Assembly: GCF_008329705.1 (NCBI RefSeq)
Contig: NZ_VTSX01000012.1
Location: forward strand, 81,462 to 145,461
Reading direction: 5' to 3'
DNA from: Chryseobacterium sp. SN22
GTDB lineage: Bacteria; Bacteroidota; Bacteroidia; Flavobacteriales; Weeksellaceae
Length of the DNA: 64,000 nucleotides
Part shown: positions 54,561 to 63,148 of the stretch, one piece after another
How the letters are laid out: the number at the start of each line of letters is the position of its first letter
Numbering within the stretch: position 1 is the first letter of the stretch
Translations under genes and position numbers: made by a program
Notes under the pieces: generated by a model
Databases searched by the model: none
Seen by the model: the letters and a program-made list of their open reading frames with translations, nothing else
Told to the model about the DNA's origin: nothing

Positions 54561-56591
54561 TTAATGATCTTCAGGTTTTGTAGCCACTGTATTGCTCATC
54601 AGCTCGTCTGTTTTCTGATCAAGTCCGGATCTCAGCGGAAGGAAAAATTTCAGCGGATGCTTGATGAAATACCTGAAAATGCCTTTGTAGATTTCACTTA
54701 CCTGTCCCAGATTCATTTTCCGGGAACGGAAAGCCAGGAACATGGATAAGCTGAAGCTGACCAGGAAGTTGAAAAACCCGATCAGGAAAACCGTGATCAG
54801 CGAAATGCAGAAGGTATAAGAGCCAATGGTAAAATCCTTACCGTAAAGCCCCAGCGCAAAGTTTCCTGCTGCAAAAGTAATGTGGCGGATGTCAAGATCA
54901 AGCCCCAGGAACAGCCCTACCGGAGCCGTAGCACCCAGAAATACCCCAAACCAGAAGTTCGACACGATGCCGGGCCAGTTTTTAGCATAATATTTTGAAA
55001 GGTTCTTAGCAAATTTATTTCCGAACAACCTTCTGATCAAGAGATTCTTTGAGATCCTTTCAGGTATCTGGTAGAACACCGAGTTGTTTCCGATATTCCC
55101 TGAGATGATCCCCGATATGAAGAGGTAAAACCCGGCAATACAGGCGTGAAGGATTGCCTTGGATCTAAACGGATCCAGGTCCTTCAACAATTTATCCGAC
55201 CGGTCTACCGCCAGGTTCTGTGAGAAAAAGACATCCAGACCGTAAATAATCAGGAGGGCAATCGGGAAAGACAGCAGGACGTTGCCTACGAAAGCGATAA
55301 ACTGGCTCCGGAATAGCTTTGAAACCAAATGTGCGAATTCCGTACTGCTGCTTTTGATATTTCCTTCTTCCGACAGTACTTTGGTCATGGTTGCGGCCGT
55401 CATGGCCGGCTGTTTGGTGGCCAGTGTAAAACTCATGAGATAGATCATGATAAAACCCATCGCATAATTCATGGAATACAGGAAGGCATGGGAAAAGTCG
55501 CTCCCCGGAATGTAGCCGTACAGCATTTTGAGAACACACAAGGCCCCGACGATAATCCCGCCTCCGCTGGCTTTATAGAACATCCGCACATATTCTCTGC
55601 GGGTGGACGTAATGTAATGCGTGCCGGTCTCTGCAGTATGGTTCGTAATGAGATGGGAAATCAGACGCGTGCTGTCGTTAATGAGATCCGAAATGTTATT
55701 TTTGTGGGATTTGTATCTTAAAACATTAAAAACCAAATGTTTGGAATTAATCAATGTATCTTCTTGCTTATCAATCACCAACAGCTGCACAATTTCATAA
55801 ATCCGCTGGATCTGCTGACGGATTTTAATCAACGACTGGTTAATTTTCCCGGAAATACCGTATCTGGCAGAATTTTTAAAGGAAATATTAACAAATTCCA
55901 GGCACTGCCCGACATAAATTTTAATCTGCTTGTACCGGCTGTCTTTGGAATGAAGCTGAAGATCGGGATTTTTTTCCAGTTCTTCGGCAAGGCCTTCGAG
56001 TTCATTCTGTAAAGCCAAAAAAGGATTATCGAAATTTTTATATTGCGGGGCCATCCTCACGACTTCTACTTCCATCGCTGATCCGGTAACCCGCCAGGAA
56101 AGAATGTTCATGGAAAACAGCATTTCCTTTTTCACTTCGGGTTTGGTGATAAAATCATCAATTCCAAGCAGCCTGAAGAGTTCGTTTGTGTCCTCTTCAG
56201 GCAGGTTGTGGAAATATTTCAGATCGCTGCGGGGCCTTACGCTTACATTGTCGATCATATACCAGACCGTATTCTCGTTCACGACCGGCGGCAGGACTTT
56301 ATTCAGGATCCTTTTTTTGAGTTCGGGAATAAAAGCATTCTCAGACAGGATGTTGGCTTCCGTGAGCGACAGGTTGAACGGCTTGCCTTCAAAAATATGA
56401 TGCAGGTATTCTTTAAAATGTCCCGTAATTTCCGGATGATTCCTTAAAAATCGGAGTACGTTTTTAAAGTCAGTATTTTTTATCCCTTCCAGGAGTTCCG
56501 CAAGCGGATCCAAAGAAAGGGTTTCATTCTTAAAAGAAAAATATTTTTTAAGAACGGATTCGAAATTTGTACCGGCGTTGAAGAATTTCAT
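54561..56591 (-). CDS. Membrane protein of the 'site-specific recombinase' (SpecificRecomb) family
   Basis: The 676-residue protein has a soluble N-terminal half (about 1-330), helical and acidic, followed by about eight transmembrane segments (about 340-640). Recognisable segments include TSTRREYVRMFYKASGGGIIVGALCVLK and a long membrane part with GMAFTLATKQPAMTAATM-like chemistry (SFTLATKQPAMTAATM). Homologues carry the Pfam name 'SpecificRecomb' from a Neisseria protein (Gcr) linked to pilin variation, but nothing in this polytopic protein looks like a recombinase, so the label should be treated with caution. It is the last gene of a minus-strand run after the transglycosylase gene. Confidence 0.8.
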   Translation of the reverse strand: MKFFNAGTNFESVLKKYFSFKNETLSLDPLAELLEGIKNTDFKNVLRFLRNHPEITGHFKEYLHHIFEGKPFNLSLTEANILSENAFIPELKKRILNKVLPPVVNENTVWYMIDNVSVRPRSDLKYFHNLPEEDTNELFRLLGIDDFITKPEVKKEMLFSMNILSWRVTGSAMEVEVVRMAPQYKNFDNPFLALQNELEGLAEELEKNPDLQLHSKDSRYKQIKIYVGQCLEFVNISFKNSARYGISGKINQSLIKIRQQIQRIYEIVQLLVIDKQEDTLINSKHLVFNVLRYKSHKNNISDLINDSTRLISHLITNHTAETGTHYITSTRREYVRMFYKASGGGIIVGALCVLKMLYGYIPGSDFSHAFLYSMNYAMGFIMIYLMSFTLATKQPAMTAATMTKVLSEEGNIKSSSTEFAHLVSKLFRSQFIAFVGNVLLSFPIALLIIYGLDVFFSQNLAVDRSDKLLKDLDPFRSKAILHACIAGFYLFISGIISGNIGNNSVFYQIPERISKNLLIRRLFGNKFAKNLSKYYAKNWPGIVSNFWFGVFLGATAPVGLFLGLDLDIRHITFAAGNFALGLYGKDFTIGSYTFCISLITVFLIGFFNFLVSFSLSMFLAFRSRKMNLGQVSEIYKGIFRYFIKHPLKFFLPLRSGLDQKTDELMSNTVATKPEDH

Positions 56592-56604
56592 TGGTACAAA
56601 GATA

Positions 56605-57249
56605 CTATTTCAAACTCACATTCCTCATTTGTCTCATGATCCAATTGTGCTTCTTCCTCAAATAGGCGGAAGGGTTCTTGGGATCATATTTCTTCGGATT
56701 GGGCAAAACTGCTGCGATCCAGGCTGCTTCAGAGGCCGTCAGGTTCTTGGAAGATTTTCCGAAATAATACTGTGAGGCCGCTTCGATCCCAAATACCCCC
56801 TGCCCCATTTCAATGGAATTCAGGTATCTTTCCAGGATGATGTCTTTGGTCCAGACGTTTTCGATGATGAAGGTATAAATCGCTTCCAGCCCTTTCCTCA
56901 GCCAGCTTCTGCCCTGCCAGAGGAAAATATTTTTGGCCGTCTGCTGGGAGATGGTACTACCTCCTCTTATCCTTTTCCCTGTTTCGTTATGTTTCATCGC
57001 CTTCTCAATGGCTTTGTAATCGAAACCGTCATGAATGAAGAATTTCTGGTCTTCCGAGGCAATCACCGCCTTTTTTACGTTGCTTCCCATCTCGTCATAA
57101 GAAATATAATCCCGCTGCAGTCTTCCGTACTCAAAAAGCCCTCCGATCTGGGTAAGGGTAATCGGCGGGTTAAAAAACCTTCCCCAAACGATAAAGACTA
57201 CATTTAGGATCAGGACAATGAATATAATCTGTTTGATTCTTTTCCACAT
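56605..57249 (-). CDS. mtgA: Monofunctional biosynthetic peptidoglycan transglycosylase
   Basis: The enzyme polymerises lipid II into glycan strands at the inner membrane. The product is 214 residues from the ATG at 57249, the usual MtgA length. An N-terminal TM helix (IIFIVLILNVVFIVWG) anchors a GT51 domain. GT51 motifs are visible: AVIASEDQKFFIHDGFD with the catalytic glutamate, GGSTISQQTAKNIFLW, RSWLRKGLEA, ILERYLNSIEMGQG with the second glutamate region, and YFGKSSKNLTASEAAWIAAVLPNP. It is intact. It lies between the binding-protein gene and the SpecificRecomb gene, 42 nt and 13 nt away respectively, in one minus-strand run. Confidence 0.95.
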   Translation of the reverse strand: MWKRIKQIIFIVLILNVVFIVWGRFFNPPITLTQIGGLFEYGRLQRDYISYDEMGSNVKKAVIASEDQKFFIHDGFDYKAIEKAMKHNETGKRIRGGSTISQQTAKNIFLWQGRSWLRKGLEAIYTFIIENVWTKDIILERYLNSIEMGQGVFGIEAASQYYFGKSSKNLTASEAAWIAAVLPNPKKYDPKNPSAYLRKKHNWIMRQMRNVSLK

Positions 57250-57291
57250 AATTTTGGTAAAATGAAAAGCAAAAGTAAGCAAATAGTCTGA

Positions 57292-58338
57292 TTATTTCAG
57301 CTCTTTCATGTAAGTAAGCTGATAGCCGGGCAGCAATTCCGGATGAAAAATTTTAATATAGTCTTTCAGCACCAGATCCGACCGTACGACGCCACTCTCG
57401 AAAAAGTCATTGGCCTGCCCATGTTCTTTGCCGGTGATGACGTAGATTTTCCCTTTACTGAAAACATTCAGCTTGCCGTAAAAAGGATTCATGCCCAGCA
57501 TTTCTTTTTTGGAGACATGGTTGCCGGCGTTGATCCAGTACTTTACATTGCCCGATTTGGCGAAAACTTCCTCAAAACTCATCGTAACCGCCTTTTCATC
57601 GGTATTGTCTTTTAAGATATATTCAGCATTGGCATCCGAGATAAAATGGGCGGCCGATGTTTTTCCACCCGGCAGATACCAGACGTCACCGTACATTTCA
57701 TTGGCAAGAACCGTGGGTTTTTCTTTTGCCTTCAGCGCCAGCTGCTTTAATCCGGCATAATTTTTTTCCACGTTTCCATAAATCCCGTCTGCCGCTTTGT
57801 CTTTTCCTAAAAGTTTTCCGAAGAGTTTAATGTAAGCCGTTTTTTCCAGAGGGTTCTGCTCCAGGTATTCATCCAGGAAGATTACCTGGATCCCGTTGTT
57901 TTTTAACAGCTGATACGTATTGTCGAAACTGGCGATATGATTGGTAAAAATCACATCCGGCTTCAGGGAAATAATTTTTTCGACGTCATATTTCTGTTCG
58001 CTGCCGACATTCTGAATTTTTCCCTGTTTTAATAAGGTTTGAATTTTTTCAGAATAAATATATTCCGGACTGGAAACCCCAATAACCAGATGTTCTGCCT
58101 GCAGTTCGCCGATATAGCCCGCCATACTGGCGTTAAGCAGGATAATTTTTTTAAACGGAACCTGGTTTTTCTTAATATCGTAGGTAAAATTCCCCGATTT
58201 GATGTGCAGCCCTCCCGGATCTTCTGTATATTGTACCAAACCGGAAACAGAAACGGCTTCCGGGGACGAATTTTTTTGTTCTCTTTTACAAGACGTTAGC
58301 GCCAAAAATGCAATTAATAGTAAAATTCTTGATTTCAT
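57292..58338 (-). CDS. Iron/cobalamin-type ABC transporter substrate-binding lipoprotein
   Basis: The 348-residue protein has a lipoprotein signal (LALTSCKREQK), so it is anchored in the envelope. The mature part has the BtuF/FepB-like class III binding-protein layout. A first lobe (FKKIILLNASMAGYIGELQAEHLVIGVSSPEYIY) is followed by YDVEKIISLKPDVIFTNH and a long connecting helix, then a second lobe with VLANEMYGDVWYLPGGKTSAAHFISDANAEYIL. Such proteins hand siderophore-iron, heme or cobalamin to an inner-membrane importer. Neither permease nor ATPase genes are adjacent, so the ligand is unclear. It is the first gene of the minus-strand run 58338-54561. Confidence 0.9.
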   Translation of the reverse strand: MKSRILLLIAFLALTSCKREQKNSSPEAVSVSGLVQYTEDPGGLHIKSGNFTYDIKKNQVPFKKIILLNASMAGYIGELQAEHLVIGVSSPEYIYSEKIQTLLKQGKIQNVGSEQKYDVEKIISLKPDVIFTNHIASFDNTYQLLKNNGIQVIFLDEYLEQNPLEKTAYIKLFGKLLGKDKAADGIYGNVEKNYAGLKQLALKAKEKPTVLANEMYGDVWYLPGGKTSAAHFISDANAEYILKDNTDEKAVTMSFEEVFAKSGNVKYWINAGNHVSKKEMLGMNPFYGKLNVFSKGKIYVITGKEHGQANDFFESGVVRSDLVLKDYIKIFHPELLPGYQLTYMKELK

Positions 58339-58362
58339 CTTTCAAAGAAAAGAAAAAAGTGC

Positions 58363-58370
58363 TATATTTG
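58363..58370 (+). promoter_or_regulatory. -7 box for the tRNA-Arg gene
   Basis: TATATTTG matches TAnnTTTG and lies 16 nt before the tRNA 5' end. Confidence 0.65.
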
Positions 58371-58386
58371 CAAACCATTAAACAAC

Positions 58387-58460
58387 GGCCTCGTGGCGCA
58401 ACTGAATAGCGCATCTGATTACGGCTCAGAAGGTTACAGGTTTGAATCCTGTCGAGGTCA
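58387..58460 (+). tRNA. tRNA-Arg (anticodon ACG)
   Basis: A 74-nt cloverleaf fits: acceptor GGCCTCG/CGAGGTC with one G:U pair, D-arm GCGC-loop-GCGC, anticodon stem TCTGA/TCAGA with loop TTACGGC giving anticodon ACG (read as inosine-CG), and T-arm ACAGG-TTTGAAT-CCTGT. The discriminator base is A and CCA is not encoded. A -7 box precedes it and a very strong hairpin follows. Confidence 0.96.
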
Positions 58461-58510
58461 CAAATACCCAAATGGCGCTAACTAAAGACAGTTAGCGCCA
58501 TTTGTATTTG
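58461..58510. terminator. Strong bidirectional terminator after tRNA-Arg
   Basis: A 15-bp perfect stem, CAAATGGCGCTAACT (58469-58483) with AGTTAGCGCCATTTG (58490-58504), has a six-base loop. An outer CAAATA/TATTTG pairing extends it. It separates the tRNA from the convergent peptidase-like gene ending at 58520. Confidence 0.92.
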
Positions 58511-58519
58511 TTTAAAATT

Positions 58520-59260
58520 TTATTTTTTAACTTCTGCAATCGCACTTTGAATCCCGCTGCCTGCAACTTCAAAGAATGAAGGACCTGCCAAAAGATATAC
58601 TTTTTCTAATTTTTTAGTTTTGGAAAGATTATGTTCTTTCAAATAAGTTTCAGAGCGGTTTGCATTTACAATTCCTTTCACTACATTTCCTGCTACCAGA
58701 GCTGTTGGAGAATCTATTCCGGCATCTTTTAAATCACTTGCAAAAGCAAAATTGGTAACACCCAATCTCATCGCTTCACGAGCTGCAACCTCTCCTACTG
58801 AAGTCATAAGTTCCGGAGTGAATTTGTTTCTGTCTCCTAAACCGATTAATAACAGTTTTTTTGCAGACATAGAGCCTTTGGGCGGAGAAATCAATACTGT
58901 TTCCAAAGAATGTCCTTTGAAATAGCCTGCCTGTCTGATTTTTGTAAATTCTCCTTTTAAAGCTTCGTCCAGATGTACCAATCCGTTCAGGTTTGCAGGT
59001 AGCGCCTGAGCACTGTGGATATCATTATCTGTATATTCGAAAACACAGGCAACTTGTAACTGGGCATCTGCAGATGACGGTCCCTGAACCAATCCGATCA
59101 TCGAAATCCCATCAATAGAGCCCCAATTTTTTGATGTTCCGACTGTTGCCGGATTTACAGAAAAATTTGCAGTTGTCGATTGAGAAAAAGTTAAAGTTGA
59201 GAAAACCAATCCTGCAATTAATAATGTTTTGTTTAAGCTGTTCTTTACTATATTTTTCAT
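58520..59260 (-). CDS. Exported M17-peptidase N-terminal-domain protein (no catalytic domain)
   Basis: The 246-residue protein has a signal peptide (TLLIAGLVFSTLTFSQ). The rest matches only the N-terminal (macro-like) domain of leucyl aminopeptidases: DEALKGEFTKIRQAGYFKGHSLETVLISPP followed by KLLLIGLGDRNKFTPELMTSVGEVAAREAMRLGVTNFAFA. The zinc-binding catalytic domain that should follow is absent, so it is not a peptidase by itself. It has a complete promoter and stands slightly apart from the porin gene (112-nt gap), so it may be expressed separately. A role in binding nucleotides or other metabolites in the periplasm is a guess from the macro-like fold. Confidence 0.8.
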   Translation of the reverse strand: MKNIVKNSLNKTLLIAGLVFSTLTFSQSTTANFSVNPATVGTSKNWGSIDGISMIGLVQGPSSADAQLQVACVFEYTDNDIHSAQALPANLNGLVHLDEALKGEFTKIRQAGYFKGHSLETVLISPPKGSMSAKKLLLIGLGDRNKFTPELMTSVGEVAAREAMRLGVTNFAFASDLKDAGIDSPTALVAGNVVKGIVNANRSETYLKEHNLSKTKKLEKVYLLAGPSFFEVAGSGIQSAIAEVKK

Positions 59261-59310
59261 AATAATTTATTTTAAAAATTTAAAGTTTAATTGTTGTTTT
59301 TATTGTTGAT

Positions 59311-59338
59311 CAAAGGTAGTTTTAGAAATAAATTCCAA
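59311..59338 (-). promoter_or_regulatory. Complete promoter for the M17 N-domain gene
   Basis: On the minus strand: TTG (59338-59336), a 17-nt spacer and TACCTTTG (59318-59311). This is a full match to the Bacteroidota consensus, 50 nt before the ATG at 59260. Confidence 0.72.
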
Positions 59339-59372
59339 CGTTGATGTGAGATAATTAATGAGATTTTCTTTA

Positions 59373-60743
59373 TTAAAATCTGAATACAATTCTTGAATTA
59401 ATAAAAAGTCCATCTTTGTCTTTTTCGATAACATCATCTATGAATTCTCCAGTTTTGAAATATTGGATTCCTGTATTGAAAGTGAAAAATTTATTGATTT
59501 TATAATTAAAACTTCCTAAAAAAGCTGTTCCGATATATCTTTTTTTAGAATTCATTGATGTCAGATTCAGAGAACCACTTGGCCTGTAAACGCCGTCCTG
59601 TAGAGAATACCTCCAGTTGAAAACCACATCTGCCTGAACCGTCACTTTGCTGTTCAAATCGATGGTTGCATAAGGGTGAATGTCCATCAAATTCACAGGC
59701 CCGATTTGAGGATTGAATCCAAAGTAACCACCTTTCGGATAAAGCGGATTGAAAGTTCCTAATTTCCCGTCCCCTTTACTTTTGTCTCCTGAAATATAAT
59801 CGTTCCGAAGATTGATGGTCGGTTTTCCCTTCACATTTTCGAACAGATATCCGATGTCTGCAGAAGCTGTCCACGCGCTGATTGTTCCTGTATTGAAATT
59901 GCCGAACTGATAAGCCGCTTCGAAGTTGTAAATAAAACCGCCGCCGTATCTGTAAAATCTTCCGCCCAGAGTATGTCTTGTTTCATCTCCTATTCCATCT
60001 TCGAAACGTGATTCTTTTCTGTGAATTCCCAAATAATAGAATTCTAAATTTCCACTTTTCGGAAGAATCAAAGTATTATAACTTCCCCAAAGGTTAATCG
60101 ATTTTGAAAACCTGTTGTCAAACGCTCCGGTATTGATTTCGCTCGCCATCATCATAAAAGCATCCGATTTGAAATTTCCTCTTTGATACATTAATTTCAA
60201 TCCATCGAAATAAAGCCTCAGGTTCGGACCTTCACGAACAGAAATCAATCTTCCGCTTCCGTAATCCAGCTCCTGCCTTCCTGCACGAACGGTCAGTTTT
60301 TCTTTTTCATTTTTCACTGCATCCACATCGATAAAAAGATTCTGGACATTCAGATGGTCTTCATCAATCGGTCTTGGCCCGTTCTTTCTTCCGTTTTCCC
60401 AGGCACTTCTCAGCTGCCCGAAAACTCTTACTGCTGGACCTAAATGCAGATCGGCGTGAACCGTATATCTCTGGATAAAAAACGGATTGCTTCCGATTCC
60501 CAACCTTCCCCAGTCTTCATTATTAAATTCTACAAACTCTGCTCTTGCTTCTCCGCCTAATGATAAATATTTATCTTTATTATTTTCGGAAAGCGGAATA
60601 TATTTCAGTGAATTATAAAATGTTTTTGTTGAATCCTGGTAGGCTGCATAATTTTCATCAGACCTCATTAGTTTAAATTGTGCGGAAACTACTGCCGGAA
60701 GAATGATTTGAAGAATCAATACTGTTTGTATTAGTTTTTTCAT
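59373..60743 (-). CDS. Alginate-export-type outer-membrane porin
   Basis: The 456-residue protein has a signal peptide ending at VVSAQ. The mature part is a beta-barrel pattern throughout, with the alginate-export (AlgE-like) domain signature: GGEARAEFVEFNNEDWGRLG near the start, then RYTVHADLHLGPAVRVFGQLRSAWENGRK, LTVRAGRQELDYGSGRLISVREGPNLR and a C-terminal aromatic (VFRF). Such barrels move anionic or small organic molecules across the outer membrane. It is one nucleotide from the DoxX gene, so the two are co-transcribed. No alginate synthesis genes are near, so the name reflects the fold, not the substrate. Confidence 0.88.
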   Translation of the reverse strand: MKKLIQTVLILQIILPAVVSAQFKLMRSDENYAAYQDSTKTFYNSLKYIPLSENNKDKYLSLGGEARAEFVEFNNEDWGRLGIGSNPFFIQRYTVHADLHLGPAVRVFGQLRSAWENGRKNGPRPIDEDHLNVQNLFIDVDAVKNEKEKLTVRAGRQELDYGSGRLISVREGPNLRLYFDGLKLMYQRGNFKSDAFMMMASEINTGAFDNRFSKSINLWGSYNTLILPKSGNLEFYYLGIHRKESRFEDGIGDETRHTLGGRFYRYGGGFIYNFEAAYQFGNFNTGTISAWTASADIGYLFENVKGKPTINLRNDYISGDKSKGDGKLGTFNPLYPKGGYFGFNPQIGPVNLMDIHPYATIDLNSKVTVQADVVFNWRYSLQDGVYRPSGSLNLTSMNSKKRYIGTAFLGSFNYKINKFFTFNTGIQYFKTGEFIDDVIEKDKDGLFINSRIVFRF

Positions 60744-60744
60744 T

Positions 60745-61170
60745 TTAAATTTTTCTTAAGTAATTATCGACTGAATATTTTCCCGGCCCTGTAAAAAACA
60801 GAAACAGATAACATAGGCTGTACATAAACGGCGTGTCTTTGATCAGTAAAGCATCGTTCCAGTGAAGGACAAAATACCCGGTCAAGGTTACTGCTAAAAT
60901 GGGCAAAACCGCTGCTCTTGTGAAAAATCCGCAGATGACAAAAACAGGAAACACCAAATTGGCTGCGTCTGCAAAAAGACTGTTGAAAGCCTCAGGAAGG
61001 TGTAAAGGATTCGGAACCTGTTCTGCTTCTGCAACGCCTACGCCGAGTTTTTTCAGTCCGTGCGCTGCAATCAGCTCCAACGATAATGCAATTCTGAATA
61101 TAAGTAATGCAATGTGAATTAATGTATCTTGAAGACTGGTATCGGTGATGATGTGAATAAACTTTTTCAT
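60745..61170 (-). CDS. DoxX-family membrane protein
   Basis: The 141-residue product starts at the ATG at 61170. Four hydrophobic helices are visible (ALLIFRIALSLELIAAHG, LVFPVFVICGFFTRAAVLPILAV, and so on), with the DoxX layout AHGLKKLGVG after the first helix. DoxX-type proteins are inner-membrane subunits linked to quinone-dependent oxidoreduction or redox stress. It lies one base upstream of the porin gene. A degenerate intergenic repeat (61230-61276) and a 136-nt gap separate it from the amidohydrolase upstream. Confidence 0.88.
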   Translation of the reverse strand: MKKFIHIITDTSLQDTLIHIALLIFRIALSLELIAAHGLKKLGVGVAEAEQVPNPLHLPEAFNSLFADAANLVFPVFVICGFFTRAAVLPILAVTLTGYFVLHWNDALLIKDTPFMYSLCYLFLFFTGPGKYSVDNYLRKI

Positions 61171-61229
61171 TGTTTTAGGTTTGAGAATATTGAAAAGGAA
61201 ATTTGAATTTATCATTGAAGCTGCTAAAC

Positions 61230-61276
61230 CGTCCCGTCAAAAATCCTTCGAATTTCCGCCCCTCCAACAGAGGGGA
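61230..61276. repeat. Bacteroidota-type intergenic repeat
   Basis: The minus strand reads CCCCTCTGTTGGAGGGG, then CGGAAATTCGAAGGATTTTTGACGGG. A CCCCTC/GAGGGG stem is part of it. The 'TTGGAGGGGCGG...TTTTTGACGGGGCGG' arrangement is one I recall from intergenic repeats in several flavobacteria. Confidence 0.55.
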
Positions 61277-61306
61277 ATTTTGTGCGGAAATATTTCTTTT
61301 GCTTGA

Positions 61307-63079
61307 TTATTTTATTTGATATCCGCCGTAATATTTTACAGGAGACCAGTCTGGAAGCACAGGAAGTGAAGCTGGAGCAATATTCTTATAAGTTTCGTCT
61401 CCATAGACTACTTTTCCGTCAACAATAGTTAGTTTTGAAGTAATGTCTTTAATTTCTTCTTGATTAACAGTGAAATAATCTCTATCCAAAATCGTAAGGT
61501 CTGCAAAATATCCTTTTTTGATTTTTCCTTTTTCATTATCTTTTATCAATTCATATCCCCCAAAAGTAGAAAGTGACAAAGCAGTTTTTCTGTCCAGAGC
61601 ATTTTCTTTTGCCATAACCTGAGTTCCACCTAACGTTTTCCCTGAAGTAATCCAGTATAAAGCAACCCAAGGATTATAACTTGCGACTCTTGTTCCATCT
61701 GTTCCCAATCCTACAGGAATTCCCATTTCCAGCATTTTCTTTACCGGCGGAGAAGCTAAAGCTGCTTTTTTTCCGTAACGGTGGATAAAACTTTCTCCCT
61801 GGTAAGCCATTCTGTGTTGTACTGCAATTCCACCGTTTAAAGCTTTGATACGTTTCATATTTTCTTCAGAAACTGTTTCTGCATGGTCGAAAAACCAAAC
61901 CAATCCGTTCAAAGGTGTTACTTTATTCACTTCTTCGATAACATTTAAGAATCTTGTGATACTCTCATTATAAGTTGCATGAATTCTGAACGGCCATCTT
62001 TTTTTTACTAAAAGACTCACAACTTCTTTCATACTTTTTTCCATTGTTGCAGGCAGTTCCGGTCTTGGGAAAAGGAAATTTTCAAAATCAGCACCGTCTG
62101 AAACCAGGTTCTCCCCACCACCGTTCACGTGATAATCGATTTCATTATGCCCGTTATGCCCGTGGTCATCGATTTCTACCATTCCTGTCCATTTTGTATA
62201 ATCTGATAATTCTGAACCTTTCTTCTGGGCAAACAAATAATAAGGTAATCGAACTGTGATTTTTCCCTGCTTATTCAATTCATCAGTTGTTCCATAATCG
62301 TCCGGGAAATTTTGAAAACCGCCACCTGCATCCATTACAGCCGTTACACCAAGACGATTCAGTTCAGTCATATATTGCAATGTTGAATTTTCTTTTTCAG
62401 CTTCTGTCAGCTCAGGTAATTTGGCTAATGTTGAATATAAAATGAATGCATTTGGCTCTGCAACCAGCAAGCCTGTCGGGTCGCCATTGCTGTCTTTTTC
62501 AATTAAACCTTGAGCAGGATTTGGGGTGTCACCGCTGATATTCAATTCTTTTAAACCGGATTTATTTAACCAAGCTTTTCCGTAGAGATACATCACAAAA
62601 GCAGGAACGTCGCCTGTCGCTTCGTTGATTTCTGCCAAAGTCGGCAATCTTTTTTCTTCAAACTGATATTCGTTCCAACCACCAATTACTCTTACCCATT
62701 GGCCTTTCGGCGTTCTCTGAGCCTGTTCTTTCAGCATTTCCAAAGCCCTTTTCAAAGTTTTGACACCATCCCAGCGAAGTTCTGTATTGTAAAATCTTCC
62801 ACCGCGAATCACGTGCAAATGGCTGTCAAATAATCCTGGAATTACCCTGTTTCCTTTAGCATCAATGATTTTCGTAGAACTTCCTTTTAATTTTAAAACC
62901 TGAGCATTCGTTCCGGTCTGTAAAATTTTATTGTCCTTAATGGCAATTGCCTGAACTTCCGGATTTTTATCATCCATCGTCGTTATTTTTCCGTTTGTGA
63001 GGATTAAATCGGCTTTTTGGGCATTAAGCAATCCTGCGCCTAAGATGATTGAGAATAGAATTTTATGTAGTGGTTTCAT
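61307..63079 (-). CDS. Exported amidohydrolase (YtcJ-like)
   Basis: The 590-residue protein has a signal peptide ending at GLLNAQ, which is unusual for this mostly cytoplasmic superfamily. The metal-dependent hydrolase fold is shown by the N-terminal beta-sandwich with LILTNGKITTMDDKNPEV, the metal-binding HxH in PGLFDSHLHVIRGG (about residue 85), and later segments with FRIHATYNESITRFL, WFFDHAETVSEENM and GLGTDGTRVAS, which hold the remaining histidine and aspartate ligands. Its closest architecture is the YtcJ group, whose substrates are mostly unknown. It probably cleaves amide or related bonds in the periplasm. It sits between the DoxX and isochorismatase-like genes. Confidence 0.9.
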   Translation of the reverse strand: MKPLHKILFSIILGAGLLNAQKADLILTNGKITTMDDKNPEVQAIAIKDNKILQTGTNAQVLKLKGSSTKIIDAKGNRVIPGLFDSHLHVIRGGRFYNTELRWDGVKTLKRALEMLKEQAQRTPKGQWVRVIGGWNEYQFEEKRLPTLAEINEATGDVPAFVMYLYGKAWLNKSGLKELNISGDTPNPAQGLIEKDSNGDPTGLLVAEPNAFILYSTLAKLPELTEAEKENSTLQYMTELNRLGVTAVMDAGGGFQNFPDDYGTTDELNKQGKITVRLPYYLFAQKKGSELSDYTKWTGMVEIDDHGHNGHNEIDYHVNGGGENLVSDGADFENFLFPRPELPATMEKSMKEVVSLLVKKRWPFRIHATYNESITRFLNVIEEVNKVTPLNGLVWFFDHAETVSEENMKRIKALNGGIAVQHRMAYQGESFIHRYGKKAALASPPVKKMLEMGIPVGLGTDGTRVASYNPWVALYWITSGKTLGGTQVMAKENALDRKTALSLSTFGGYELIKDNEKGKIKKGYFADLTILDRDYFTVNQEEIKDITSKLTIVDGKVVYGDETYKNIAPASLPVLPDWSPVKYYGGYQIK

Positions 63080-63148
63080 AATTTACTTTTTTAATGGTTT
63101 GAAGAAGAAAAGGCAGGCCGGTTTTCAACCTGCCCTTATTGAAATGGA

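Noticed and set aside
54561..56591. A true DNA recombinase at this locus
   Set aside because: Only the family name suggests it; the protein is polytopic with no recombinase catalytic motif.
58286..58471. A minus-strand open frame across the tRNA-Arg reading like 'DRIQTCNLLSRNQM'
   Set aside because: It is the well-known false protein produced by translating the antisense of a tRNA; the tRNA cloverleaf is unambiguous.
59373..60743. Alginate biosynthesis locus
   Set aside because: Only the porin domain type matches; no alg synthesis, epimerase or lyase genes are near.
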